From an uncultured Tateyamaria sp. (lineage in GTDB: Bacteria > Pseudomonadota > Alphaproteobacteria > Rhodobacterales > Rhodobacteraceae): a stretch of 39,075 nt of DNA. Made by a program: the position numbers and the translations under genes. The stretch is from assembly GCF_947497045.1 (NCBI RefSeq), contig NZ_CANMEU010000018.1:1-39075 (forward strand), given 5' to 3'. Of this stretch, positions 17,342 through 27,724 are shown piece by piece (position 1 is the first letter of the stretch; the number at the start of each line of letters is the position of its first letter). The notes below the pieces were generated by a model. That model made no database searches, was not told the DNA's origin, and saw nothing but the letters and a program-made list of their open reading frames with translations.

Positions 17342-18436
17342 ATGGGTCCGTTCCCGCACAATGCCCCGAAATCACAGATCACCGAGGCCAACCCGATGGG
17401 CACCGATGGGTTCGAATTTGTGGAATTTGCCAGCGCCGACCCGGATGCCCTGCGCACCCTGTTCGAGCGCATGGGCTATCAGAAGGTGGCCAGACACAAG
17501 GCCATGGACATTGAGCTGTGGCAGCAGGGCGATATCACCTACGTGCTGAACGCCGAAATTGACAGTTTCGGGGCCCGCTTCGTGGAAGAACACGGACCCT
17601 GTGCGCCGTCGATGGGCTGGCGGGTTGTGGATGCGGGCGCGGCGTTCGACCGGGCGGTTTCGCTTGGGGCCAAACCCTATGAGGGGACGGGCAAGGTGCT
17701 CGATGTGCCTGCGATCTACGGGATTGGCGGCAGCCTGATCTATTTCGTGGACCAGTATTACGACACGTCCCCCTACAACGATGAATATGACTGGCTGGCC
17801 CAATCCAAGCCGCGCGGTGTCGGGTTTTTCTACCTCGATCACCTGACGCACAATGTGCACAAGGGCAATATGGACACTTGGTTCAGCTACTACCGCGATC
17901 TGTTCAACTTCAAGGAAATCCGGTTCTTCGATATTGAGGGCAAGTTTACCGGCCTGTTCAGTCGGGCGCTGACGTCCCCTTGTGGGCGCATCCGTATTCC
18001 GATCAACGAGGACCGGGGCGAGACGGGGCAGATCGTGGCCTATCTCAAGAAATACAATGGCGAGGGCATTCAACACATCGCGGTCGGTTCTGATGACCTT
18101 TACGACAGCACGGATATCATCGCCGAAAACGGGCTGAAGTTTATGCCCGGCCCGCCGGATGCGTATTATGACCTGAGCCATGACCGTGTTGTGGGGCACA
18201 GCGAACCTGTGGACCGAATGAAGAAACATGGCATCCTGATCGATGGCGAAGGCGTGGTGGACGGGGGCGAGACCAAGATCCTGCTCCAGATATTCTCCAA
18301 AACGGTGATTGGCCCGATCTTTTTCGAGTTCATCCAGCGTAAGGGCGATGACGGCTTTGGCGAGGGCAACTTCAAGGCCTTGTTCGAAAGCATCGAGCAG
18401 GAGCAGATCAACAGCGGTGAATTGTCAGCCAGCTAG
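17342..18436 (+). CDS. hppD: 4-hydroxyphenylpyruvate dioxygenase
   Basis: This 364-residue non-heme iron enzyme converts 4-hydroxyphenylpyruvate to homogentisate in tyrosine catabolism. It has two VOC (glyoxalase-like) domains. The iron ligands are His167 (in LDHLTHNV), His245 (in GIQHIAV) and Glu329 (in FFEFIQRKGDDGFG), spaced as in the family. The ribosome site CAGGAGG before the ATG is strong. It lies divergent from an Lrp/AsnC regulator. Later pathway genes (homogentisate dioxygenase, fumarylacetoacetase) are not adjacent. Confidence 0.96.
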   Translation: MGPFPHNAPKSQITEANPMGTDGFEFVEFASADPDALRTLFERMGYQKVARHKAMDIELWQQGDITYVLNAEIDSFGARFVEEHGPCAPSMGWRVVDAGAAFDRAVSLGAKPYEGTGKVLDVPAIYGIGGSLIYFVDQYYDTSPYNDEYDWLAQSKPRGVGFFYLDHLTHNVHKGNMDTWFSYYRDLFNFKEIRFFDIEGKFTGLFSRALTSPCGRIRIPINEDRGETGQIVAYLKKYNGEGIQHIAVGSDDLYDSTDIIAENGLKFMPGPPDAYYDLSHDRVVGHSEPVDRMKKHGILIDGEGVVDGGETKILLQIFSKTVIGPIFFEFIQRKGDDGFGEGNFKALFESIEQEQINSGELSAS

Positions 18437-18444
18437 GGGCTGGG

Positions 18445-20922
<2,478 letters not shown>

Positions 20923-21012
20923 ACCGGGTGTGTACCAACTATGGGGTGCAGAGTGAATGCGACCTGCGTTCACATATAGAATAAAGCAGGAGTCTGCCCA
21001 TGCAAAGCAAAA

Positions 21013-21026
21013 GCCCGTCAACGGGC
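21013..21026 (-). other. Short perfect hairpin with T-rich minus-strand tail
   Basis: GCCCGT/ACGGGC with a two-base centre reads, on the minus strand, as a 6-bp stem followed by TTTTGCTTT. It looks like a small rho-independent terminator pointing toward the start of the large membrane-protein gene (20922). No gene is seen just upstream on that strand. Confidence 0.4.
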
Positions 21027-21103
21027 CGTGTGACCTTGCAAGACGTGCGCCCACGCGGCATGTTTTTAGCACATCCAATTCATGGAATTTGAGGGATTAT
21101 ACC

Positions 21104-21778
21104 GTGAAATCAATTCTCTTGAGCGTGATGATCATCTGTGCGGGGACCTTGAAAGTATGGGCGGAAACGGCACCCCCTTTCGTGTCGGTGACCGGGGAAG
21201 GGACCGTTACGGTCGTGCCGGACATGGCTGTGATTTCGTTGGGCGTCGCTCATCAGGGCAAGACCGCCAAAGCGGCGATGGACGCGGTCAGCGCGGATGC
21301 ACGCACCTTGCTGGCGCGATTGACGGAGTTGGGGGTGGCGGCGCGGGATGTGCAGACCGATCGGTTGAGCGTATCGCCCGTTTGGGAACAGGTGGACAAT
21401 GCCCGCCGCGTGGTTGGGTTTGCCGCGTCCACAAGCGTGTCGGTTCGGCTACGTGATCTGGATAATCTGGGCTCTGTATTGGACGGGGCATTGGTGGCGG
21501 GTGCCAATACATTCAACGGGTTGCGGTTCGATCTGGCAGAGCGGCGCGAGGCCGAGGCACATGTCCGCGAGGCGGCTGTGCGCGACGCAATCGCCCGTGC
21601 CACTCAGATGGCCGAGGCCGCAAACCTTGCCCTTGGTCCTGTGCGCAGCATGGTCGAGCAGGGGAATGGTGGTGCACCCCAGATGATGTCGATGGCGCGA
21701 TCTGGAGGTGTGCCCGTTGCGGTGGGCGAACTGTCGGTGTCGACACGTGTGTCTGTGACCTTCGACCTGGCCCAATGA
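21104..21778 (+). CDS. SIMPL-domain (DUF541) exported protein
   Basis: This 224-residue protein has a signal peptide (KSILLSVMIICAGTLKVWA) and a SIMPL/DUF541 domain (FVSVTGEGTVTVVPDMAVIS, then GKTAKAAMDAVSADARTLLA, then SVTFDLAQ at the end). SIMPL proteins are periplasmic or outer-membrane-associated. E. coli YggE is linked to oxidative stress, and other members form large oligomers; the molecular role is poorly known. The GTG at 21104 is chosen because GAGGGA precedes it at good spacing and it gives a normal signal peptide; the open frame back to 20957 would add residues that look non-coding. Confidence 0.85.
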   Translation: MKSILLSVMIICAGTLKVWAETAPPFVSVTGEGTVTVVPDMAVISLGVAHQGKTAKAAMDAVSADARTLLARLTELGVAARDVQTDRLSVSPVWEQVDNARRVVGFAASTSVSVRLRDLDNLGSVLDGALVAGANTFNGLRFDLAERREAEAHVREAAVRDAIARATQMAEAANLALGPVRSMVEQGNGGAPQMMSMARSGGVPVAVGELSVSTRVSVTFDLAQ

Positions 21779-21822
21779 TATCAGGGCGTGACCCAAAGGC
21801 CGCTTCGCGACGACATTTATTA

Positions 21823-21878
21823 GGGGGCTCTGCCCCCGGCCTCCGGCCTCCCCCGCGGTATTTTTGGTCAAAAGAAGG
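21823..21878. repeat. Intergenic GC hairpin repeat, copy 2
   Basis: A GGGGGC-TCT-GCCCCC hairpin (21823-21837) is followed by a CCTCCGGCCTC stretch, a CCCCCGCGG block, TATTTTTGG and a TCAAAAGAAGG tail. The order of parts matches 2964-3007. It lies between convergent SIMPL and metY genes. Confidence 0.5.
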
Positions 21879-21894
21879 GTGGAGGTGTGGGTAA

Positions 21895-21913
21895 GGCGGA
21901 GGTGTCCTCCGCC
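21895..21913. terminator. Hairpin downstream of metY
   Basis: A perfect 8-bp stem GGCGGAGG/CCTCCGCC (21895-21902 with 21906-21913) with a TGT loop lies 11 bp past the metY stop. It has only a short T-stretch on either strand, so it may be a processing or stabilising hairpin rather than a strong terminator. Confidence 0.45.
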
Positions 21914-21924
21914 CTGTTCCGGTT

Positions 21925-23217
21925 TCAGCTGACGGCTTTGCTGAGCGCCTGATCGAGGTCGTTGATCAGGTCGTCTGCATCTTCGATCCCGATGGAGACC
22001 CGCACCACCTCGGGTGAAGCCCCTGCAGCGCGTTGTTGTTCGGCGGTGAGCTGGCGATGCGTGGTCGAGGCGGAGTGGATGATCAGCGAGCGTGCATCAC
22101 CAAGGTTCGCCACATGGCTGAAGATTTCCAATGCGTTCACCAGTTTGACGCAAGCGTCATAGCCGCCCTTGACCGCGAAGGTGAACAGGCCCCCGGCTCC
22201 GCGCGGGCAAATCTTGGCCACGCGATCATAGTAGGGCGAGGATTCAAGCCCCGCATAGGTGACGTAATCCACCCGGTCGTCCGCTTCGAGCCATTTTGCG
22301 ATCTTGGTTGCGTTTTCGATGTGCCGATCCATGCGCAAGGACAGTGTTTCGGTGCCCATCAGCGTGTAGTGCGCTGCTTGCGGGTTCATCGTCATGCCCA
22401 GATCCCGCAGCCCGATGGCGATGCCGTGAAAGGTGAAGGCCAGCGGGCCGAATGTTTCATGGAATTTCATCCCGTGATAGGCGGGTTCGGGGGCCGACAG
22501 CGAGGGGAATTTGTCATTGGCGGACCAGTCGAACGTACCTGAATCCACCACACAGCCGCCCGTCACTGTCCCATTGCCGGTCAGGTATTTGGTGGTCGAG
22601 TGCACGACCAGTGTTGCGCCGTGTTCGATGGGGCGGCACAGATAAGGCGTGGCCGTTGTGTTGTCCACGATCAGCGGAATTTCCGCCGCATCCGAGATGG
22701 CCGAGATCGCATCGAGATCTGTAATATAGCCGCCCGGGTTTGCGATGGATTCGCAGAAGATTGCCCGAGTGTTGTCATCAATCGCTGCTTTAACCGCGTC
22801 CAGATCGTCGAAGTCGACAAAGGTCGCCTCCCATCCGAACCGTTTGATGGTCTGGCTGAACTGGGTGACGGTGCCCCCATAGAGACGGGTCGAGACGACC
22901 ACGTTCTTGCCCGGGCTCATCAGCGGAAACAGCGCCATCAGCTGGGCCGCGTGCCCCGATGAGCAGCACACCCCGCCCGCGCCGCCCTCAAGGGTTGCGA
23001 TCCGTTCCTGCAGGACCGCCACCGTCGGGTTTGTCAGACGTGAATAGACGTAACCGACCTCTTGCAGATTAAAGAGGGCGGCGGCGTGTTCGGCGTCGCG
23101 AAACACATAGGCCGTGGACTGATAGATCGGCGTCTGTCGCGCCCCCGTGGCCGGGTCGGGCCGTGCGCCTGCGTGGATCTGGAGGGTGTCAAAGCCGTAT
23201 GTGGGTCCGTCGGTCAT
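21925..23217 (-). CDS. metY: O-acetylhomoserine aminocarboxypropyltransferase (sulfhydrylase)
   Basis: This 430-residue PLP enzyme of the Cys/Met metabolism family makes homocysteine from O-acetylhomoserine and sulfide. The N-terminus FDTLQIHAGARPDPATGARQ (split: FDTLQIHAGA, PDPATGARQTPIYQSTAYVF) is typical. PLP contacts are seen in SSGHAAQ, and the Schiff-base Lys210 lies in VVHSTTKYLTGNG. The ATG at 23215-23217 begins this conserved start; the frame is open upstream but the sequence there is not family-like. I find no SAM-II riboswitch in the roughly 100 bp upstream, although one sometimes precedes methionine genes in this class. Confidence 0.94.
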   Translation of the reverse strand: MTDGPTYGFDTLQIHAGARPDPATGARQTPIYQSTAYVFRDAEHAAALFNLQEVGYVYSRLTNPTVAVLQERIATLEGGAGGVCCSSGHAAQLMALFPLMSPGKNVVVSTRLYGGTVTQFSQTIKRFGWEATFVDFDDLDAVKAAIDDNTRAIFCESIANPGGYITDLDAISAISDAAEIPLIVDNTTATPYLCRPIEHGATLVVHSTTKYLTGNGTVTGGCVVDSGTFDWSANDKFPSLSAPEPAYHGMKFHETFGPLAFTFHGIAIGLRDLGMTMNPQAAHYTLMGTETLSLRMDRHIENATKIAKWLEADDRVDYVTYAGLESSPYYDRVAKICPRGAGGLFTFAVKGGYDACVKLVNALEIFSHVANLGDARSLIIHSASTTHRQLTAEQQRAAGASPEVVRVSIGIEDADDLINDLDQALSKAVS

Positions 23218-23320
23218 GGGGCAGGTGTCCTTGCTGCATGGGCGTTCTGTCGGCACTATGGATAGGCAAGCGCGCGGGGCGGGGCAAGGGGTGCCTTGGC
23301 GGGCCGGTGTAATCGCCCTG

Positions 23321-23746
23321 TCAGGCGCTGACCACGGCAAAGCGTTGATAGACCTCTGGAAAGGCGGCGACCTGATAGTCGATCATTTCAATGATCGGAA
23401 ACAGTCGGCTCGCGTCCTTGAACAGGGCATAGCGGACCTGGCTCGTGCGCAGGCAAACCCCTTGCGCATCGAAGTGGTCCCATTCGACCCATATGTTGGA
23501 ATAGCCTTGGATTGGTATCCCTTGGGCCACGATACGCGGCGTGATCCGCACCACACCCGCCGCGCGTGTCGTTTCACGATAAAGCGCAAGCCCCCGCGCC
23601 ATCGTATCCGACGATCCAAAGACCGACAGGTGATCGCCCGCATAGAAAGGGACCGGGTAGCAGAAGTGCTCCGAAATCTCGGTCAGCCGATTTTCGTTGA
23701 AGGCATGGGCGAGGTTGGCGAGAAATTTGGCGGTTGTGCTGGTCAT
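23321..23746 (-). CDS. NTF2/SnoaL-like small protein
   Basis: This 141-residue protein looks like an NTF2-like cone fold: an N-terminal helix (TAKFLANLAHAFNENRLTEI), a CYPVPFYAGDHLSVF segment, then beta strands with WVEWDHFDAQG and RYALFKDASRLFPIIEMIDY. No catalytic residues can be assigned. ATG 23744-23746 has good context; an ATG five codons earlier is possible. A perfect palindrome sits 29 bp upstream and probably controls it. It lies on the same strand as metY, 103 bp upstream. Confidence 0.7.
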   Translation of the reverse strand: MTSTTAKFLANLAHAFNENRLTEISEHFCYPVPFYAGDHLSVFGSSDTMARGLALYRETTRAAGVVRITPRIVAQGIPIQGYSNIWVEWDHFDAQGVCLRTSQVRYALFKDASRLFPIIEMIDYQVAAFPEVYQRFAVVSA

Positions 23747-23774
23747 GGGCGGTCCGATCACAAAGATGTGCAGC

Positions 23775-23798
23775 TTATTTGACTAATTGGTCAAATAA
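23775..23798. promoter_or_regulatory. Perfect 9-bp inverted repeat, likely operator
   Basis: TTATTTGAC and GTCAAATAA (23775-23783 with 23790-23798) are perfect inverted arms around a six-base centre. The core TTGAC-N6-GTCAA has the size and symmetry of TetR- or MarR-type operators. It lies just upstream of the NTF2-like gene (start 23746). No regulator gene is adjacent. A -35-like TTGACC is embedded on the minus strand. Confidence 0.6.
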
Positions 23799-23883
23799 TA
23801 TCTTTGCGCGAAATGTCAGCGCCCAGATCCAACCTGTCGTTGTGCCATTTCGCCGCGCTCACATATGCAAAGCGGCCATGCGC

Positions 23884-24900
23884 CTAGCGCATCCAGAACC
23901 CGTTGGACTTGATCCGGTTACGGATCGCCTGTTCGCGTCTCGGCATGTCATTCTGGTCAAAAAGCGCGCGCACCTTGGCCCCGCGCCCCTGAAAGACCAT
24001 CCGTTTTATGGGATCGTAGGATTTCAGCACCTTCTTGATCTTGTTGGGGGCGGCCACGGCTTCGAGGGCGGCGATCACCGCGTCGCTTTCGCGGGCATAG
24101 AGCATGGGCAGCAATCTGTAATGGCATGATATCGGCCCGTCGAGATAGTCATGCACCGCGCTGTCGCGCCCACCCCCAAAGCTGTGGATCACCAGCGGCA
24201 AGGCCACCTGATCCAGCCATGGATCAAGCGTCTGACAGATCAGTTCCTTGGGCGGGTTGTCCCGGATGCGCAGCGCATACTCGAGGAACCGTTCGCCGAA
24301 GGCCTGTGGGCAGGCCCCGAAGAAGAAGCCCGCGTTGAAGTACAGATAGCGCGCCCAGTATTCATCCGGTTCGGACAGATCGAGACTGCTTTCGAAGTCG
24401 AGGCCAAACGCATCGTACAGTGACTTCCACGTTTCGGTGTAGCCGGGGCCGTAAAGCTCGATCTCGGGCCAGGTCCCTGTCCGCCGTAGCGAGGCCGAGG
24501 GCGCGTCAAAGTCAAAGGGCACGGCACCCAGATCGCCGGTGATCAGCGTGTCGCTGTCAAAGAACACGAAGGGTTCGCCTTTTGGCAGGGCCGTCAGCAT
24601 CTCGATCTTGTTGCCATAGGCATAGGCGTGGCCGAAATGCGCGCTTTCGAAGGGCACGATTTCAGCCCCCAAATCTGTCAGTGCATCGCGCAGGTCTTGC
24701 GGCCCGATCCGCGGGTCATTGGGCCAGAGGGGTCCGGGTTGCGGTTCTGCGATCAGCACCCGGCCTTGAAAGTTGGGCGCATTGGCCCGCAGCGAGGCCA
24801 CGAACAACAGCGCCTCATATCCAAGCCGTCCGTTCTGCCCGACAAGGGCGACGTTGAATGGTTTTGGGACCTTGGGTTTTTTCGTCGATTTACGTGCCAT
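23884..24900 (-). CDS. Glycosyltransferase-like (GT-A/GT8-like) protein
   Basis: This 338-residue soluble protein begins with a basic stretch (MARKSTKKPKVPKP) and then a Rossmann-like start (FNVALVGQNGRLGYEALLFVASL). It has a DxD-type metal/nucleotide-sugar motif, DSD at 115-117 in FVFFDSDTLITGDLGAVPFD, preceded by YGNKIEMLTALP, as in GT8-like enzymes. YLYFNAGFFFG later matches the acceptor-side pattern of such folds. No membrane segment is seen. Acceptor and sugar are unknown. It follows the redox operon by 120 bp on the same strand and could be read through from it. Confidence 0.68.
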   Translation of the reverse strand: MARKSTKKPKVPKPFNVALVGQNGRLGYEALLFVASLRANAPNFQGRVLIAEPQPGPLWPNDPRIGPQDLRDALTDLGAEIVPFESAHFGHAYAYGNKIEMLTALPKGEPFVFFDSDTLITGDLGAVPFDFDAPSASLRRTGTWPEIELYGPGYTETWKSLYDAFGLDFESSLDLSEPDEYWARYLYFNAGFFFGACPQAFGERFLEYALRIRDNPPKELICQTLDPWLDQVALPLVIHSFGGGRDSAVHDYLDGPISCHYRLLPMLYARESDAVIAALEAVAAPNKIKKVLKSYDPIKRMVFQGRGAKVRALFDQNDMPRREQAIRNRIKSNGFWMR

Positions 24901-25020
24901 GTGCCTGCGATATGCTCAGATCAGGTGGGCAGGGTTGGCCCCGCCATTGGCCCGACTATACGCAGAGCATGCCGCCCGCGCCAAGACAGGTATCTGCAAT
25001 CAATGCGGGCGATGCGCAAT

Positions 25021-25284
25021 TTACTCAGGCGGCGGGTTCAGCAGGTCATAAAGCTTTTGCAGGATGCTCAGCACCAGAAACACGCCAACGGCCCAGATCA
25101 GCAGCTCGAACGGGGCGAAATCCGTGCCGCGCAACCACCGACCCAAAAGGCTGCCTTGGGGGCGCAGCGCCTCGATCCCGAACAGCCCGTCGCGCGGCCA
25201 GAGCGAAAACGTCCAGAATCGCGACAGGTAAAACAGGATGGCCGCGACCAATGCGGCGAGGGTCAGCCAGATGATCCGCTTCAT
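25021..25284 (-). CDS. Small two-helix membrane protein of the redox operon
   Basis: This 87-residue protein has hydrophobic helices at about 4-22 (IIWLTLAALVAAILFYLS) and 60-80 (FELLIWAVGVFLVLSILQK). The connecting loop contains WPRDGLFGIEALRPQGSLLGRW. It is the last of four genes that each overlap by 4 bp (25281-25284 here). It is not recognised as a known family. Its position suggests a subunit or assembly factor for the Rieske/ferric-reductase-like protein (inference). Confidence 0.78.
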   Translation of the reverse strand: MKRIIWLTLAALVAAILFYLSRFWTFSLWPRDGLFGIEALRPQGSLLGRWLRGTDFAPFELLIWAVGVFLVLSILQKLYDLLNPPPE

Positions 25285-26036
25285 TCGCTCAACTCGATTG
25301 TGTCGATGTCGATTTCCCAGACCAGCAGGTCACCGCGCCGGGTCAATTCGCCCTCGGCAGTGATGTATTGGGCCACGAAATCATAGGCTTCGCGGGGCAG
25401 GCGGGTGCCGTCCGGCCCCGTGACCAGCAGAAATTCCTCGCCCAGAACGGGTTGGGACGAGACGAAGATCGGCGGCACATCCCCAAGCAGACACAGATTG
25501 GCGCAGGCCTTGTGCGCCAGCCCGCGACCGGGGCGCATGGCCCCTGCCAGACATTTGCCATCACAGATTTCGCCGGTCAGTTGCCAGCGTCCCTGTGGTT
25601 CCGCCATGATCTCGGGGGCGTCGCCTTCGGCGGCTTGCAGACCATTCCGCCCACCGCGCACCTGCATCATGTAAAGGTCACCGCGTTCCAGCACGATGCC
25701 GGACACCTGGGCCAACTGCCCATTCAGAGGCATTGCACGTCCGTCCACGCCGGACTTGCCGCCCGCTGTCATCATAAAGCTGTCGCCGGGTTTGATCCGG
25801 TCATTGCCCTTGACCACATGGATGACCGGATAGGGGGTCATTTCGACCACGCCCGTTACCGTCTGGCGACCATAATCAAAGCGGAACGCGCCGGGGCCGG
25901 GGTCGTCCTGTGCGGCACCCATCAGGAACCCGGCACCAGCCAGCCCCGCAATCAGCAACACGCACATGCTTAGCAAAAAGGTCCGCAAGGGACCGGGGGC
26001 GGGCAGGTAGCCAACGAAAAAGGGTCTCTCGCTCAT
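25281..26036 (-). CDS. Membrane-anchored periplasmic protein with paired CxxxC motifs
   Basis: This 251-residue protein has a short cytoplasmic N-terminus, one membrane helix at about 18-40 (TFLLSMCVLLIAGLAGAGFL), and a large domain that is periplasmic if the helix is oriented N-in. Cys158 and Cys162 (EICDGKCLAG) and Cys178 and Cys182 (HKACANLCLLG) flank a MRPGRGLAHK segment with His175. I recall this C-x3-C, PG-G--H-AC-x3-C-x-G-PP pattern from uncharacterised bacterial proteins. The cysteines could form disulfides or bind a metal. It is overlapped by 4 bp on both sides by operon partners. Function unknown. Confidence 0.8.
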   Translation of the reverse strand: MSERPFFVGYLPAPGPLRTFLLSMCVLLIAGLAGAGFLMGAAQDDPGPGAFRFDYGRQTVTGVVEMTPYPVIHVVKGNDRIKPGDSFMMTAGGKSGVDGRAMPLNGQLAQVSGIVLERGDLYMMQVRGGRNGLQAAEGDAPEIMAEPQGRWQLTGEICDGKCLAGAMRPGRGLAHKACANLCLLGDVPPIFVSSQPVLGEEFLLVTGPDGTRLPREAYDFVAQYITAEGELTRRGDLLVWEIDIDTIELSE

Positions 26037-27106
26037 GCCGGTTCTCCCTTCGGGATGGGGGCGGTCGCGACCGGGGGCAGGGGCAGCGGATCCACATAGG
26101 TGCCCGGCGGGTTTGCGTCCGGGTGGACTTCGACCATGTCACCGACAAGGCGCAGCCGATAGGTGGGCACCATTTCAGTGAACGGCGCCGGCGAGCGGCC
26201 CGAGCGCACATCATATTGAAACCCGTGCCAGGGGCAGGTCACCAGGCAGTCGATGATCTTGCCCTCACCCAGGGGGCCATTCTGGTGGGCGCAGGCATTG
26301 GCGATCGCCGACAACTGCCCCTCCATCAGAAAGATCGCGACACGGTCCCCATTGGCCAGCCGCTTGATCTTGGCAAAGCCCTCGCGAAAGCTGGAGGCCG
26401 GGCCAACCTTGACCCATGCGCCATCCTTGGACACAGGGTCGTTGCGCTCGGACCACCACGCGGCCAGATGCAGCAAGATCACAGCCGCCGCCCCGGCCAT
26501 GAACATCACCGTAAAGACGTGGTTTTGCTGGTCTTGCAGGATGCCGAACGAGATGTGCGCCGCAACCGAGAAATAGGCGGCATAGATCAGATAATGCAGC
26601 CGCTTCCACACAGGAGGCGTCAGGAATTTCAGCCAGAAATCGTGGCTCGTGGCCGCAAGGATCATCAGGCATATCAGCGCGAAAATCCCAAAGATTTCAA
26701 AGGGAAAGCCTGCAAGCTGACCAAAGCTGGAATTGGCATACAGCAGGCCGACATACTTGTCCGAACTGGAAAAGTTGAAGTACCAGTTGAGGATATAGCC
26801 CGAATGGGTGATCGCAACGAAGGTGGTCATCACCCCGAAATGGCGACGGTTGTAGAGCAGGGGCAGGAACCGCTTGTCGAGCCGCGCAGCAGGGCCGATG
26901 CACAGGATTACCGTCAGCATCATAAACGCACAGGCCCCAAAGGCGCGGGCATTGTGAATTTGCGGATCAACGGCGCGTTCATGGTCCAACGCGTCCGGTG
27001 TCACATACAAAAAGACCCACAGGAAGGCGGCGACCGCGGCCAGCATGACGCCGTCATAGATCCACTTGTTCGGGTTCCACTGAACGGGCGTGTATTTGAC
27101 GCTCAT
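26033..27106 (-). CDS. Ferric-reductase-like membrane domain fused to a Rieske [2Fe-2S] domain
   Basis: This is a 357-residue fusion. Residues 15-215 hold about six membrane helices of the ferric-reductase-like type, with candidate heme-ligand histidines at 101 (AITHSGYI), 155 (ATSHDFW), 171 and 184 (KRLHYLIY, VAAHISFG). Residues 225-330 form a Rieske domain with CAH (272-274) and CPWH (291-294), the two Cys/His pairs that bind the cluster. A proline-rich tail follows. Electron flow between the Rieske cluster and b-type hemes across the membrane is expected. ATG 27104-27106 overlaps the upstream gene by 4 bp; the longer open frame is rejected for that reason. Confidence 0.88.
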   Translation of the reverse strand: MSVKYTPVQWNPNKWIYDGVMLAAVAAFLWVFLYVTPDALDHERAVDPQIHNARAFGACAFMMLTVILCIGPAARLDKRFLPLLYNRRHFGVMTTFVAITHSGYILNWYFNFSSSDKYVGLLYANSSFGQLAGFPFEIFGIFALICLMILAATSHDFWLKFLTPPVWKRLHYLIYAAYFSVAAHISFGILQDQQNHVFTVMFMAGAAAVILLHLAAWWSERNDPVSKDGAWVKVGPASSFREGFAKIKRLANGDRVAIFLMEGQLSAIANACAHQNGPLGEGKIIDCLVTCPWHGFQYDVRSGRSPAPFTEMVPTYRLRLVGDMVEVHPDANPPGTYVDPLPLPPVATAPIPKGEPA

Positions 27107-27474
27107 TGGCTGGTCCCTTCGCTCAGTTGGACGGGGGCGACATCGTCGGGCCATGTCTGGCGCACCGACAGGCCGGTGATAACGATGACCACGATCCCGA
27201 TGCTCATCGCGATGACGGCGAGGCCATAGCTCTTGCGCACAGGGCGGTAGCGATCGGCCCATGCGGCGCATTCGGTTTCGATCTGCCACCAGCGCCACAA
27301 CACGATGGGCCAGATCAACAGAACACCCGGAATCAGCAGGGGACGAAAGATATACGCGCCGCGTGCGTCCTCATCTATGCGATCAATGCCGATGCTGATG
27401 AACACCAGCGCCACAAGTGCCCCAATGATCCCCCATGTCTGCATGCCCATCACAAGGGCCTGTGCCACGTCCAT
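27103..27474 (-). CDS. Small three-helix membrane protein, first gene of the redox operon
   Basis: This 123-residue protein has membrane segments at about 9-28 (GMQTWGIIGALVALVFISIG), 43-62 (FRPLLIPGVLLIWPIVLW) and 85-105 (GLAVIAMSIGIVVIVITGL). The middle region carries RWWQIETECAAWADRYRP. I do not recognise a named family. It opens the four-gene operon and is divergent from the betaine-type binding protein gene 250 bp away, so promoters for both directions lie between 27475 and 27724. Confidence 0.78.
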   Translation of the reverse strand: MDVAQALVMGMQTWGIIGALVALVFISIGIDRIDEDARGAYIFRPLLIPGVLLIWPIVLWRWWQIETECAAWADRYRPVRKSYGLAVIAMSIGIVVIVITGLSVRQTWPDDVAPVQLSEGTSQ

Positions 27475-27724
27475 TCGGTCATTTCCTTGCAGTTTGGTGT
27501 TCGACTTGGGCTGACCCTAACAAGGGTGAGCCACCGGACCCAACCCCAAATATGTCACGCACACCTGACACAGCGAGATTGTGATCATTTCCCCGTCACG
27601 CCGGTGCCAATTCCTGCATCGAATTCGCAAAATTCTGGAAATTGGGCTGTAAGGTCGGCCCGCATTGGGTCTATGACTCGTCGCATCTTTTGCCAAATAC
27701 TTGGGCACAACCGGGAGAACTGAA

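Noticed and set aside
23218..23320. Possible SAM-II riboswitch upstream of metY
   Set aside because: No pseudoknot-forming conserved blocks were seen in the 100 bp upstream.
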